Positions 54,908 through 63,857 of a stretch of 64,000 nt of DNA are shown in pieces (positions within the stretch are counted from its first letter, which is position 1; every line of letters begins with the position of its first letter). The notes beneath the pieces are model-generated. The model was not told where the DNA came from. It ran no database searches and saw only the letters and a list, made by a program, of their open reading frames with translations. A program made the translations under genes and the position numbers. Source of the stretch: Bacteroidota bacterium (GTDB taxonomy: Bacteria > Bacteroidota > Bacteroidia > Bacteroidales > Porphyromonadaceae); the NCBI GenBank assembly GCA_023396255.1, contig JAEWWU010000004.1:62001-126000 (forward strand), given 5' to 3'.

Positions 54908-54932
54908 ACCCGTCTATCTATCAGCAAGCCTT

Positions 54933-56093
54933 TCACTGGTAAGCATCTTTGAGTATTTTCTCAACTACCTGCCAATCCATATTGCCTTGCTCTCCCATAA
55001 TGGTACCACGCAAGTGGAAACGCTCAACTATTTCTTCTACCACAGTGTAGGGGATATCGCACTCATTCAGTTTCTTTTTCAACCCCAATGAAGAGAAATA
55101 ATCTACCGTACAAGCAATTGCCTTATCTATTGCCTCTTGTTTACCTACGGATTGGGTATTTATCCCCCAAACCCTCGATGCATATTGCAGGAGTTTGTCT
55201 TCTTTTCCCATCGTTTGCATAATACGCATAGTAGAGGGCAAAATAATGGCCAACGTATGGCCGTGAGTAAGCCCGGTAAGTGCCGTCACCTCGTGCCCAA
55301 TGTAATGGGTGCTCCAATCTTGCGCAACTCCCCAACTGATATAACCATTCAGAGCTGTGGTGGCACAAATCATAAACTCGCTCATTAGTTGGAGATTCTT
55401 GTGATCTCGCACCAGTTCCGGAGATATCTCTATAAGGGTTTGTAGAATACCCTCGGCCCAGCGGTCCATAAGCCTACTTTGCCCAGGGAAAGTAAGGTAC
55501 TGCTCCATCGTGTGCACAAAAGTGTCGGACAACCCGCAAGCAACCTGATACGGAGGAAGGGAGAAAGGAATAGTCGGATCTACAATGGCAAACTGAGGGA
55601 ACTGTCCGTGAAAAGCAAATTTTTCTTTGGTCGCTTGATTAGATATGACGCTTCCGCTATTCATTTCCGATCCGGTTGCAGGGATGGTTAAAACAACCCC
55701 CAAAGGAATAAACGGTCCCTTACATACTCCACTCTGGGTGATCTCCCAAGGATCTTTTTCCGACAGAATAGAGCCCGAAATGAGCTTGGAGGCATCTATC
55801 ACAGAACCTCCTCCTACCGCCAAAACAAAATCGGATCCTTCTTCCCGAGCTTGAGCAACTGCTTTGCGTACCGTTTCTACTGTTGGATTGGATTCTATCC
55901 CCCAAAACTCACTGGTTTGATAATCTGCCAAAGCTCTTCTTACGGCGTCATAAACTCCATTATTGCGAACGCTTCCTCCGCCGAAAACTAAAAGAATTCT
56001 TTTTCCACTTTCTATAAATCGAGGAAGTTTTTCAATCTTACCTTCTCCAAATATCAATTGAGTTGGATTCTGAAATACAAAAGTCTTCATCAT
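54933..56093 (-). CDS. Iron-containing alcohol dehydrogenase (YqhD/BdhA-like)
   Basis: A 386-residue group III dehydrogenase, NAD(P)H-dependent, reducing aldehydes or butanal-type substrates. The cofactor motif GGGSVIDASK and the metal-site segments LSDTFVH and GLTHGHTLAI are present; the opening FVFQNPTQLIFGEG matches the YqhD branch. It precedes hemG by 25 nt, so the two may be cotranscribed. The true substrate is unknown. Confidence 0.92.
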   Translation of the reverse strand: MMKTFVFQNPTQLIFGEGKIEKLPRFIESGKRILLVFGGGSVRNNGVYDAVRRALADYQTSEFWGIESNPTVETVRKAVAQAREEGSDFVLAVGGGSVIDASKLISGSILSEKDPWEITQSGVCKGPFIPLGVVLTIPATGSEMNSGSVISNQATKEKFAFHGQFPQFAIVDPTIPFSLPPYQVACGLSDTFVHTMEQYLTFPGQSRLMDRWAEGILQTLIEISPELVRDHKNLQLMSEFMICATTALNGYISWGVAQDWSTHYIGHEVTALTGLTHGHTLAIILPSTMRIMQTMGKEDKLLQYASRVWGINTQSVGKQEAIDKAIACTVDYFSSLGLKKKLNECDIPYTVVEEIVERFHLRGTIMGEQGNMDWQVVEKILKDAYQ

Positions 56094-56492
56094 TAATTAC
56101 TTATTTGTGTGTCATTACCTGCTTATCTATCCCCATAAGGAATAAATTCACCAGCAAATGTAACAAAAGAAGCGTTTGCACCCATCCAACAAATCCAAGA
56201 AGCCTTTTACAATCGAGAACCAGACAGGGGAAAACGCTCCACCTCAATAAAACAATTCAAAAAAAGACAAGCCTTCTCTAAATCTTTTTTCTAAATTTTC
56301 TCCTCTGTGCGATGCCAACCGCTAAAAAGACATACCTTGCTGTTAGAGAGAAGGCTCCAGAAACCTCCTCAAAAAACTCTCTCTTAGTCAGGGAGACCTC
56401 TTCGGAGTTTTCCAAACCACGAAAGAATGGAATTTTAGTTTTTATGACAGAAATCCTTTGAAAGAGTGAGTATCTTTTGCAAACATCGACAA
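56094..56492. other. Gap without a supported gene
   Basis: About 400 bp between the alcohol dehydrogenase start and the tRNA-Pro terminator. A 72-codon minus-strand frame (56278-56496) is present but runs into the tRNA terminator and lacks family features. Nothing else is recognisable. Confidence 0.4.
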
Positions 56493-56528
56493 ACAAAAAA
56501 AGCTAACCTACTTTTAGTAGATTAGCTT
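56493..56528 (-). terminator. Terminator of tRNA-Pro
   Basis: On the minus strand AAGCTAATCTACT pairs with AGTAGGTTAGCTT (13 bp, one G-U) around a 3-nt loop, followed by a run of T. It begins 6 nt after the tRNA. Confidence 0.88.
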
Positions 56529-56534
56529 AAACTG

Positions 56535-56609
56535 TCGGGATGACTAGATTCGAACTAGCGACCCCACGCCCCCCAGACGCGTACTCTAACCGGACTGAGC
56601 TACATCCCG
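56535..56609 (-). tRNA. tRNA-Pro (anticodon GGG)
   Basis: The minus strand folds as a 75-nt tRNA. The acceptor stem is CGGGATG/CATCCCG with discriminator A and no encoded CCA. The D arm is GCTCAGTCCGGTTAGAGT. The anticodon stem is CGCGT/GCGTG with loop CTGGGGG, giving anticodon GGG after U33. The T arm is GCTAG-TTCGAAT-CTAGT. C1-G72 with A73 fits proline tRNA. It has its own promoter and terminator. Confidence 0.94.
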
Positions 56610-56623
56610 AATGTTTTCGCTTG

Positions 56624-56653
56624 CAAAGGTACATCTTTTTTTTTATTACACAA
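56624..56653 (-). promoter_or_regulatory. tRNA-Pro promoter
   Basis: On the minus strand TTG (56653-56651), a 19-nt spacer and TACCTTTG (56631-56624) lie 14 nt before the tRNA 5' end. Confidence 0.7.
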
Positions 56654-56654
56654 C

Positions 56655-56898
56655 ACTTTGCTCCGCCTAAAGGAAGAAACAGTTCCTTATTTCGGAAAAT
56701 TTGAGAGAAAATATAGGAGCAAGTAACCTACGAATCCTTGCACAATCACCACCGTAGTCTTGAAAACAACGAAGAAAACCATACAATAGCCAACAGCCCC
56801 ATTCGACCTCCACCTTAATTTTTAGAGCAGCAAGAAAAACTACAAATCAATACTCCGCTATCCCTGCTTCTTCGCCACTAAACATCAACTGAATACAA
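56655..56898. other. Gap between tRNA-Pro promoter and the etfA terminator
   Basis: AT-rich sequence of about 240 bp with no credible gene or repeat. Confidence 0.4.
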
Positions 56899-56930
56899 TA
56901 AAAAAGGCTGTGCCAGAAATCGGCACAGCC
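56899..56930 (-). terminator. Intrinsic terminator after etfA
   Basis: GGCTGTGCC/GGCACAGCC forms a perfect 9-bp stem with a 7-nt loop; on the minus strand it runs into TTTTTTATTG. Confidence 0.92.
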
Positions 56931-56955
56931 CATTTTTTCCAAATCTATTCTAAGT

Positions 56956-57960
56956 TTATTCCTTATTTGACAACTTTTGGGTCAAGATAGGAACTACTTT
57001 CTTCAAGTCCGCAACGATACCCAAATCGGCAATACCGAAGATAGGAGCAAACTTATCTTTGTTTACCGCAATGATGTATTCACTTTCTTCCATACCGGCC
57101 AAGTGTTGGATAGCCCCTGAAATACCCAAAGCCATATAAACATCCGGACGGACTGTCTTTCCGGTTTGCCCTACTTGGCGTTCGTGGCCAATTAGACCCA
57201 CATCCACCATTGCTCTGGAAGAAGATACCTCTGCGTTGATTGTTTGAGCCAAATCTCTCAACAATTGGAAGTTCTCTTTGTTGCCTACTCCTCGACCTCC
57301 AGACACCAAAATATGAGCTTCAGTAATGTCTACAAGATCTTTCTCTTCTTTAACTTTCTTAACCAATTTAACTTTTGATTGAGACAAGTCGAAAGGTACT
57401 TCAATCCTTTCCACCACACCGGTGCGATTGCAATCCGGCTCCTTCTTCCTCATCACTCCTGGGCGTACCGTAGACATTTGCGGTCTATGTTCGGTACACA
57501 AGATCGTTGCCATCAAGTTTCCACCAAAAGCAGGACGAGTCATCATCAAATTTCGTTCCGGTGAGAGCTCCAAAGAGGTACAATCTGCCGTAAGACCAGT
57601 CCAAAGACGAGCCGATAAGCGTGGACCCAAATCTCTACCAATCGTAGTAGCTCCCAAAAGGAGAATCTCGGGTTTGTACACATTTACAATGTGCGTAATA
57701 GCTTGAGCATAAGGTTCGGTAATAAAATCCTTAACCACCTCGTTATCCACAACAAGCACACGGTCTGCTCCGTGAGCTATCAGTTCGTTACTTTTGCCTT
57801 CTATATTGTGTCCCAAGAGGAGTGCCGTTACTTGCTCTCCAATACCATCTGCCAACTCTCTTGCTTTTCCTAATAGTTCAAAAGCTACATTTTGGATTTC
57901 TCCACCTCTTTGTTCTGCAAAAACAAACAGGCCTTTGTATTCTTCTTTATTGATTTCCAT
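56956..57960 (-). CDS. etfA: Electron transfer flavoprotein alpha subunit
   Basis: A 334-residue FAD-binding subunit. The C-terminal domain has VSGGRGVGNKENFQLL and the FAD motif GQTGKTVRPDVYMALGISG, followed by GAIQHLAGM-type sequence and INKDKFAPIF-like end (AVNKDKFAPIFGIAD). With EtfB it takes electrons from the acyl-CoA dehydrogenase encoded just upstream. It ends the leftward operon acd-etfB-etfA and is followed by a terminator. Confidence 0.95.
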   Translation of the reverse strand: MEINKEEYKGLFVFAEQRGGEIQNVAFELLGKARELADGIGEQVTALLLGHNIEGKSNELIAHGADRVLVVDNEVVKDFITEPYAQAITHIVNVYKPEILLLGATTIGRDLGPRLSARLWTGLTADCTSLELSPERNLMMTRPAFGGNLMATILCTEHRPQMSTVRPGVMRKKEPDCNRTGVVERIEVPFDLSQSKVKLVKKVKEEKDLVDITEAHILVSGGRGVGNKENFQLLRDLAQTINAEVSSSRAMVDVGLIGHERQVGQTGKTVRPDVYMALGISGAIQHLAGMEESEYIIAVNKDKFAPIFGIADLGIVADLKKVVPILTQKLSNKE

Positions 57961-57983
57961 TGCTGTATCTTTATTGTAGAGGG

Positions 57984-58766
57984 TTAGATGATAAATTTTT
58001 CCTTTAGTTTTTCGTATATGATTTGTGCCCCTTCTTCGGGAGAAACCTCAAATAATTGTCCCATAGCTTTGGCGCCTTTTGTAAAGGACTTGCTCACTCT
58101 TGTGGGAGAACCCTTGAGACCAATTTTCTCGGGATCAACATCAACGTTCTCTGCCGTCCAAATCTCCACTTCTTTGTCGTAGGCCGTCATAATACCGGCA
58201 ACGCTCATATAACGAGGTTTGTTGGCCGTGGCCAAAAGAGTGAGCATACAGGGAGTTTCGACCTCCAATATTTCGTACCCCTCTTCTGTCTGTTTTCTTA
58301 TCGTAAGAGTTTTATTACCATCAAAGGTTGCTTCTTCTACATAAGTAACCTGAGGAAGTCCCAAGTGCTCTGCTATTTGCGGCCCCACTTGTGCCGTGTC
58401 GCCGTCAATGGCTTGACGTCCGGCAATAATAAGGTCATAGTCCAATTTTCTCAAAGCAGAAGCCAATGTATAAGAAGTTGCCAATGTATCTGCTCCACCA
58501 AACTTACGATCTGTGAGCAAAATGGCTTTATCAACCCCCATAGCAAATGCTTCTCTCAAGATGGCCTCTGCCTGAGGTGGCCCCATAGTGATAACAGTAA
58601 CTTCTGCTCCAAACTGATCTTTCAATCTGAGGGCTTGTTCCAAACCGCCTTTATCATCGGGATTCATAATACTTGGAACACCATCTCTTATAAGTGTACC
58701 TTTTACCGGATCAAGTTTTATTTCGGTGGTATCGGGAACTTGTTTGATACAAACAACTATTTTCAT
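57984..58766 (-). CDS. etfB: Electron transfer flavoprotein beta subunit
   Basis: A 260-residue subunit with the opening MKIVVCIKQVPDTTEIK, MNPDDKGGLEQALRL, the nucleotide-binding stretch IIAGRQAIDGDTAQVGPQIA and the late LTLLATANKPRYMSV. It lies between the acyl-CoA dehydrogenase (25 nt) and etfA (23 nt). Whether this Etf bifurcates electrons, as in butyrate-forming anaerobes, cannot be decided by eye. Confidence 0.95.
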   Translation of the reverse strand: MKIVVCIKQVPDTTEIKLDPVKGTLIRDGVPSIMNPDDKGGLEQALRLKDQFGAEVTVITMGPPQAEAILREAFAMGVDKAILLTDRKFGGADTLATSYTLASALRKLDYDLIIAGRQAIDGDTAQVGPQIAEHLGLPQVTYVEEATFDGNKTLTIRKQTEEGYEILEVETPCMLTLLATANKPRYMSVAGIMTAYDKEVEIWTAENVDVDPEKIGLKGSPTRVSKSFTKGAKAMGQLFEVSPEEGAQIIYEKLKEKFII

Positions 58767-58791
58767 TTCTACTCTTCTTAATTTGGGATTA

Positions 58792-59931
58792 TTACTTAAT
58801 AAGATTGGCGGCTATAACCATACGTTGTACTTCGCTTGTACCCTCGTATATTTCCGTGATCTTGGCATCTCTCATCATTCTTTCTACCGGATATTCGCGG
58901 GTATAACCATATCCTCCGTGGAACTGCACAGCCTTCACTGTCATATCCATTGCTGTTTCGGCGGCGTAGAGCTTCGCCATAGCAGCATCTTTGCTGTAAG
59001 ACATTTTTTGATCTTTTTTCCAAGCAGCCGAACGCACCAAAAATTTAGAAGCCTGTATGCGACACTCCAAATCTGCCAATTGGAACTGTGTATTTTGGAA
59101 AGCACCGATAGAACGACCAAATTGCTTGCGCTCTTTGACATATTTAACGGTTTCATTCATCGCACCCTCGGCAATTCCAAGAGCTTGAGAAGCAATTCCG
59201 ATACGTCCGCCATCGAGGGTTTTCATAGCCACTTTGAAGCCACCCCCAACTTGTCCCAAAAGATTCTCTTTGGGAACAATGCAGTTCTCAAAAATCAATT
59301 CGCAAGTGGCAGAACCACGAATACCCAATTTGAGTTCCTTTTTACCAATTCGGAAGCCTGGAGTACCCTTTTCTACAATAAACGCGGTAATCCCCTTAGT
59401 TCCTTTGGACTTATCTGTCATTGCGAAAACGATATACACGTGAGCATATTCCGCGTTGGTGATAAAGATCTTAGTTCCATTCAACACATAGTGATCTCCT
59501 TGCTCTTCTGCAAAAGTTTGTTGAGCAGCCGCATCTGTTCCGGCATTGGGCTCTGTAAGACCAAAAGCACCAATCCACTCACCACTACATAATTTGGGCA
59601 AATATTTACGCTTTTGTTCCTCCGTTCCGTGCTCAAAAATAGGAGCACAACAGAGAGAAGTGTGGGCCGATAGTACCACTCCTGTGGTAGCACATACCTT
59701 ACTCAATTCCTCTACGGCCATAGAGTAGATGAGGTTTGTGCCTCCAGCACCCCCGTATTCAACGGGAAATGGGATTCCCATTAGTCCCAATTGTGCCATT
59801 TTTTTCACGGTCTCAATGGGAAATCTCTCTTGCTCATCTATCTCTGCTGCCAAGGGTTTTACCTCGTTTTCTGCAAATGCAGAAATCATTTGTAGGAAGA
59901 GTCCTTCTTGTTTCGTAAGATTAAAGTCCAT
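58792..59931 (-). CDS. Short-chain acyl-CoA dehydrogenase (butyryl-CoA dehydrogenase-like)
   Basis: A 379-residue FAD enzyme of the Bcd/SCAD group. Signatures are GAFGLTEPNAGTDAAAQQT, the FAD-loop YVLNGTKIFITNAEYA, FGRSIGAFQNTQFQLAD and the C-terminal catalytic-Glu motif EIYEGTSEVQR. Next to EtfBA this suggests crotonyl-CoA reduction during butyrate formation from amino acids. It is the first gene of the three-gene leftward operon. Confidence 0.93.
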   Translation of the reverse strand: MDFNLTKQEGLFLQMISAFAENEVKPLAAEIDEQERFPIETVKKMAQLGLMGIPFPVEYGGAGGTNLIYSMAVEELSKVCATTGVVLSAHTSLCCAPIFEHGTEEQKRKYLPKLCSGEWIGAFGLTEPNAGTDAAAQQTFAEEQGDHYVLNGTKIFITNAEYAHVYIVFAMTDKSKGTKGITAFIVEKGTPGFRIGKKELKLGIRGSATCELIFENCIVPKENLLGQVGGGFKVAMKTLDGGRIGIASQALGIAEGAMNETVKYVKERKQFGRSIGAFQNTQFQLADLECRIQASKFLVRSAAWKKDQKMSYSKDAAMAKLYAAETAMDMTVKAVQFHGGYGYTREYPVERMMRDAKITEIYEGTSEVQRMVIAANLIK

Positions 59932-60083
59932 ACTTTATTTTATATCAGAAAAGTCCAACATTGACTAAACGTTCGCAAATTTCGGTGATTTAATTTACAT
60001 ATCCAACTATTAAGACAATAAAATCTATTCCATTGTTATTATAGTTCAATAAGATGTGTACCTATAGGAGAGGCGAAATAAAA

Positions 60084-60186
60084 TTTTCTTGGACAGAAGA
60101 AAAATTTACAGGGAATTGTCCAAAATTAATTCCCTGCAAATGAGACAATTTGAGGGAACTAATCGGACATTTGCAGGGAACTATTG
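60084..60186 (-). repeat. TTCCCT-box intergenic repeat, copy D
   Basis: On the plus strand it starts with CTTGGACAG (60088), then CAGGGAATTGTC (60109), ATTAATTCCCTG (60125), GAGGGAACTAAT (60152) and CAGGGAACTATT (60174). Read on the minus strand the order of boxes, the ATTTGCAGGGAA and CGATTAGTTCCCT junctions and the terminal CTGTCCAAG match copy A over about 105 bp. It lies between the acyl-CoA dehydrogenase start and the clpB terminator. Confidence 0.8.
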
Positions 60187-60370
60187 ATCGACCTCATCCA
60201 AGGCCATCACACGTCCCAAAAGGACGTACTACAATAACCTCTTCAATAAGCCAACAAATAGCAAAAAGACCCATTTAGTAATTCTGTAAATCTTTCCTTA
60301 TTTCGCTCCGCTCCATCTTTGACAATCTTCTTACTATCAACCGTTCAGAATCGGAGGCATTCACTCTCCC

Positions 60371-60415
60371 CAAAAATAAAAAGGGCATATTGCAAAAAAC
60401 TCTGCAATACGCCCT
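60371..60415 (-). terminator. Intrinsic terminator after clpB
   Basis: On the minus strand AAGGGCGTATTGC pairs with GCAATATGCCCTT (one mismatch) around a 10-nt loop and continues TTTATTTTT. Confidence 0.88.
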
Positions 60416-60440
60416 TATAGCTTTACATCGAACATCCTAC

Positions 60441-63047
60441 TTATTGGGCTTCATCGGTTTTGAAAATTAGTTTTGTACCCTCGGCATCAACATCCACCAA
60501 TACCTTTTCGCCATCTGTTACTCGCCCTGCCAAGATCTCTTTAGAGAGAGGATTGAGCAGCATTTGCTGTATAGTCCGCTTTACTGGTCTGGCTCCAAAT
60601 TCAGGATGGTACCCCATATCTGCCAAAAACTTCTTTGCCCGATCTGTAAAACCCATTTCTATACCATTGTTTCTCAATTGACGGATTTGCATTCCAAGTT
60701 GCAAATCAACGACCTGCTCTATTTCCGATTTATCCAAGGGAGTAAATAAGATCGTCTCATCTATCCTATTCAGAAATTCCGGACGAAGGGTTTTCTTCAA
60801 TAAAGCGTTGAGATCTGTTTGTATTTGAGCCAACAACTCCTCTCTATTCTGCCCCCCACTCTGCTCTACTCTCTGGCGGATAAGCTCTGCTCCCAAATTG
60901 GTAGTCATTATAATAATGGTATTCTTGAAATTAACCACACGTCCTTTATTGTCGGTTAATCGACCATCATCCAACACCTGTAAAAGAACATTGAAAACAT
61001 CGGGATGTGCCTTTTCTATTTCATCAAACAAAACTACGGAATAGGGTTTTCTTCGGATGGCTTCGGTTAGCTGTCCGCCTTCGTCATATCCAACATATCC
61101 GGGAGGTGCTCCAATCAACCGGGTCGCACTGAATTTTTCTTGATATTCGCTCATATCAATCCGGGTTATCATCTGTTCGTCATCAAACAAAAACTCGGCC
61201 AATGCTTTGGCTAATTCCGTTTTCCCCACACCGGTTGTACCCATAAAGATAAAAGAGCCGATGGGTCTTTTGGGATCTTGCAGACCAGCCCTGCTCCTGC
61301 GTACTGCATCGGAAACCGCAGCTATGGCTTGATCTTGCCCCACAACTCGCTTGTGTAGTTCATCTTCGAGCCTAAGCAGCTTTTCTCGTTCAGACATTTG
61401 CATACGCGCCACGGGAATACCGGTCCACTTGGCTACAATCTCCATAATGTCATCAGCATCGACTTCCTCTTTAACCAGACTTTCTGACTTACGAATCTCA
61501 TTGAGCCGAGCTTGAAGAGAGGCAATCTCATCTTCTGTGGCCTTGATTTGACCATAACGTATCTCAGCTACCCTTCCATAATCGCCTTCTCGCTCTGCCT
61601 TTTGAGCTTGAAAATTGTAGTCTTCCAAAGACTCTTTTTTCTGCTGTATCTGATTGACGATATCCTTTTCTCTATTCCAGCGAGCACTGATATTGGCCTG
61701 CTCTTCCTTGAGAGCTGTTATCTCTCGACTCAAATGCTCCACCTTGGCTACGTCATTTTCTCGTTTGATAGCTTCTCGCTCTATTTCTAATTGCATAATA
61801 CGTCGTCCGACCTCATCCAACTCCTCTGGCATAGAGTCTATTTGGATACGCAATCGGGCCGCAGCCTCATCCATCAAGTCAATTGCCTTATCCGGCAAAA
61901 AACGATCTGTAATATAACGAGACGAAAGACGAACAGCTGTCAGTATAGCTTCGTCCTTGATGCGCACTTTATGGTGGTTCTCATACTTCTCTTTGAGTCC
62001 TCTCAAGATAGATATGCTACTCATCTCGTCCGGCTCATCAACTGTCACGGGTTGAAAACGACGTTCCAATGCTTTGTCCTTTTCGAAATATTTCCGGTAC
62101 TCATCCAAGGTCGTAGCCCCAATTGCTCTAAGCTCTCCGCGTGCCAACGCTGGTTTCAGTATATTGGCGGCATCCATTGCCCCTTCAGAAGCACCTGCAC
62201 CTACCAAAGTGTGAATTTCGTCTATGAAAAGGATGATGCGACCATCCGACTGGGTGACCTCTTCAACCACGGCTTTGAGACGCTCTTCAAACTCCCCCTT
62301 ATATTTTGCTCCAGCTATGAGGGCACCCATATCAAGAGAATATATCTGCTTCTCCACAAGATTTTCCGGCACATCACCCCGCACAATACGGTATGCCAAT
62401 CCCTCTGCAATAGCCGTTTTTCCGACCCCCGGAGCCCCTACCAAAATAGGATTATTCTTTGTTCTTCGGGACAAGATTTGGAGCACACGGCGAATTTCTT
62501 CATCTCGTCCTATGACGGGATCCAATTTCCCCTCTGAGGCTTTGGTACAAAGATCTACGGCATACTTTTTTAAAGCATTGTATTTATCCTCTGCCGATGG
62601 ATCTTGTACCTTTTTTCCCTTGCGCAATTGGGTGATTGCAACCTTAAGATCTTCTTCCGTCACCCCGGCTCCTTTTAGGATGCGTCCAGGCTCAAACTTT
62701 GTTACAAGAAAAGAAAGCAACAAATGTTCCAAAGAAACATAACTATCCCCCATCTCTTGTGCTAATGCCTCGGCTTTGAGTAATAGTTGATTAGTCGCAG
62801 AGGTCAAATAAACCTCTCCTCCTTGCACCTTTGGAAGGTGGGCTACAGCTTGTTGGGCCTCAGAGAATATATGCCCCTCACTCACCCCGACCTTACTTAG
62901 CAAATAATGAATTACCTCATTGTCCTCTTGCAATAAAGCCAAAAGCAGATGTTCCGGTTCTATCCCTTGATTTTGGGATTGAGAAGCAAGATCTATCGCC
63001 TTTCGCAACATCTCTTGTGTTTTAATGGTAAACTTTTCTGTGTTCAT
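60441..63047 (-). CDS. clpB: ATP-dependent disaggregase ClpB
   Basis: An 868-residue Hsp100 chaperone that, with DnaK, extracts polypeptides from aggregates. Order: Clp_N repeats (residues 1-145), AAA+ domain 1 with Walker A GAPGVGKTAIAEG, a middle coiled-coil domain (about 400-530), AAA+ domain 2 with GTTGVGKTELAKAL and FDEIEKAHPDVFN, and the C-terminal small domain. Length is normal. It is followed by a terminator and lies divergent to the ECF sigma gene. Confidence 0.97.
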   Translation of the reverse strand: MNTEKFTIKTQEMLRKAIDLASQSQNQGIEPEHLLLALLQEDNEVIHYLLSKVGVSEGHIFSEAQQAVAHLPKVQGGEVYLTSATNQLLLKAEALAQEMGDSYVSLEHLLLSFLVTKFEPGRILKGAGVTEEDLKVAITQLRKGKKVQDPSAEDKYNALKKYAVDLCTKASEGKLDPVIGRDEEIRRVLQILSRRTKNNPILVGAPGVGKTAIAEGLAYRIVRGDVPENLVEKQIYSLDMGALIAGAKYKGEFEERLKAVVEEVTQSDGRIILFIDEIHTLVGAGASEGAMDAANILKPALARGELRAIGATTLDEYRKYFEKDKALERRFQPVTVDEPDEMSSISILRGLKEKYENHHKVRIKDEAILTAVRLSSRYITDRFLPDKAIDLMDEAAARLRIQIDSMPEELDEVGRRIMQLEIEREAIKRENDVAKVEHLSREITALKEEQANISARWNREKDIVNQIQQKKESLEDYNFQAQKAEREGDYGRVAEIRYGQIKATEDEIASLQARLNEIRKSESLVKEEVDADDIMEIVAKWTGIPVARMQMSEREKLLRLEDELHKRVVGQDQAIAAVSDAVRRSRAGLQDPKRPIGSFIFMGTTGVGKTELAKALAEFLFDDEQMITRIDMSEYQEKFSATRLIGAPPGYVGYDEGGQLTEAIRRKPYSVVLFDEIEKAHPDVFNVLLQVLDDGRLTDNKGRVVNFKNTIIIMTTNLGAELIRQRVEQSGGQNREELLAQIQTDLNALLKKTLRPEFLNRIDETILFTPLDKSEIEQVVDLQLGMQIRQLRNNGIEMGFTDRAKKFLADMGYHPEFGARPVKRTIQQMLLNPLSKEILAGRVTDGEKVLVDVDAEGTKLIFKTDEAQ

Positions 63048-63290
63048 AGGTTATAATTTTTATTCCGAAAAAAGAGTCACAAGATTTATTCCACAAACAA
63101 GATCAAGACAAAAAAGACAGAAAAAATCATTAAAACACCGAGAGAAAACTGCCAATAAGGCATTTTTTGTCTCTTTTCTTGAAGACCTAAATGCTAAAAG
63201 CAAACCGTAAAGATTTTACTTTTACAAAAGTTATTCGTATTACAACCAAAGAACGACCTCTGATGAGCTCAAAAAGAGTCAAGATAACTA

Positions 63291-63857
63291 ATGGATAAAA
63301 GAGAGAACGAACTCGTTAAAAAAGCTTCGCTTGGCAACCACCAAGCCTTTGCCTCCTTGGTTTCGCTCTATGGCAAAAAGATTTACAACTTTTGCTACCG
63401 TATGCTGCAAGAAAAAGAAGATACACAGGACGCCACACAAGAAACGTTTATCCGAGTATGGGAAAATTTGCCCCAATACGATAACTCAAGGAAACCGTTT
63501 ATTAGTTGGATGCTCACGATAGCTGCCCATATTTGTATCGATTGGCTACGCAAAAGACAAAAAGAAAATAACCTGTATCCTCCTCATTCCACTCTGCCAC
63601 AAGAAAAATCCTCTACCAATGCTCCCCTCTCGCCTGAAGAAGAATTCATTTATTCCGAGGAAAAAGAGATATTGTTACTCTTTATGCAACAGCTACCGCC
63701 TTTACAGAAAGCCATTTTCTCACTGTGCGACATAGATGGATTCTCCCCAGATGAGGTTATGGAAATTCTCCACCTGAGCAAAGACCAAATAAAAAGCAAC
63801 CGCTATCACGCCAAGCAAAAACTCAAACGACTGATAAAAGAGCACTATGAACGATAA
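63291..63857 (+). CDS. ECF-type RNA polymerase sigma factor
   Basis: A 188-residue sigma-70 family protein with only regions 2 and 4. Region 2 has YGKKIYNFCYRMLQEKEDTQ and DATQETFIRVWENL; region 4 has LPPLQKAIFSLCDIDGFSPD, MEILHLSKDQIKSNRYHAKQ and KLKRLIKEH. A membrane-associated or hydrophilic partner gene starts inside its 3' end (11-nt overlap), the usual arrangement for an ECF sigma and its anti-sigma. Confidence 0.9.
   Translation: MDKRENELVKKASLGNHQAFASLVSLYGKKIYNFCYRMLQEKEDTQDATQETFIRVWENLPQYDNSRKPFISWMLTIAAHICIDWLRKRQKENNLYPPHSTLPQEKSSTNAPLSPEEEFIYSEEKEILLLFMQQLPPLQKAIFSLCDIDGFSPDEVMEILHLSKDQIKSNRYHAKQKLKRLIKEHYER

Noticed and set aside
56278..56496. A 72-codon minus-strand frame beside tRNA-Pro
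   Set aside because: It overlaps the tRNA terminator, has no family features and is flanked by non-coding sequence.
58056..59592. Two long plus-strand open frames (241 and 288 codons) opposite etfB and the acyl-CoA dehydrogenase
   Set aside because: They lie fully antisense to two certain genes, have no family features and follow the codon pattern of the opposite strand.
61791..62537. A 248-codon plus-strand frame opposite clpB
   Set aside because: Antisense shadow of a highly conserved gene; its product is Cys/Ser/His-rich without domain pattern.
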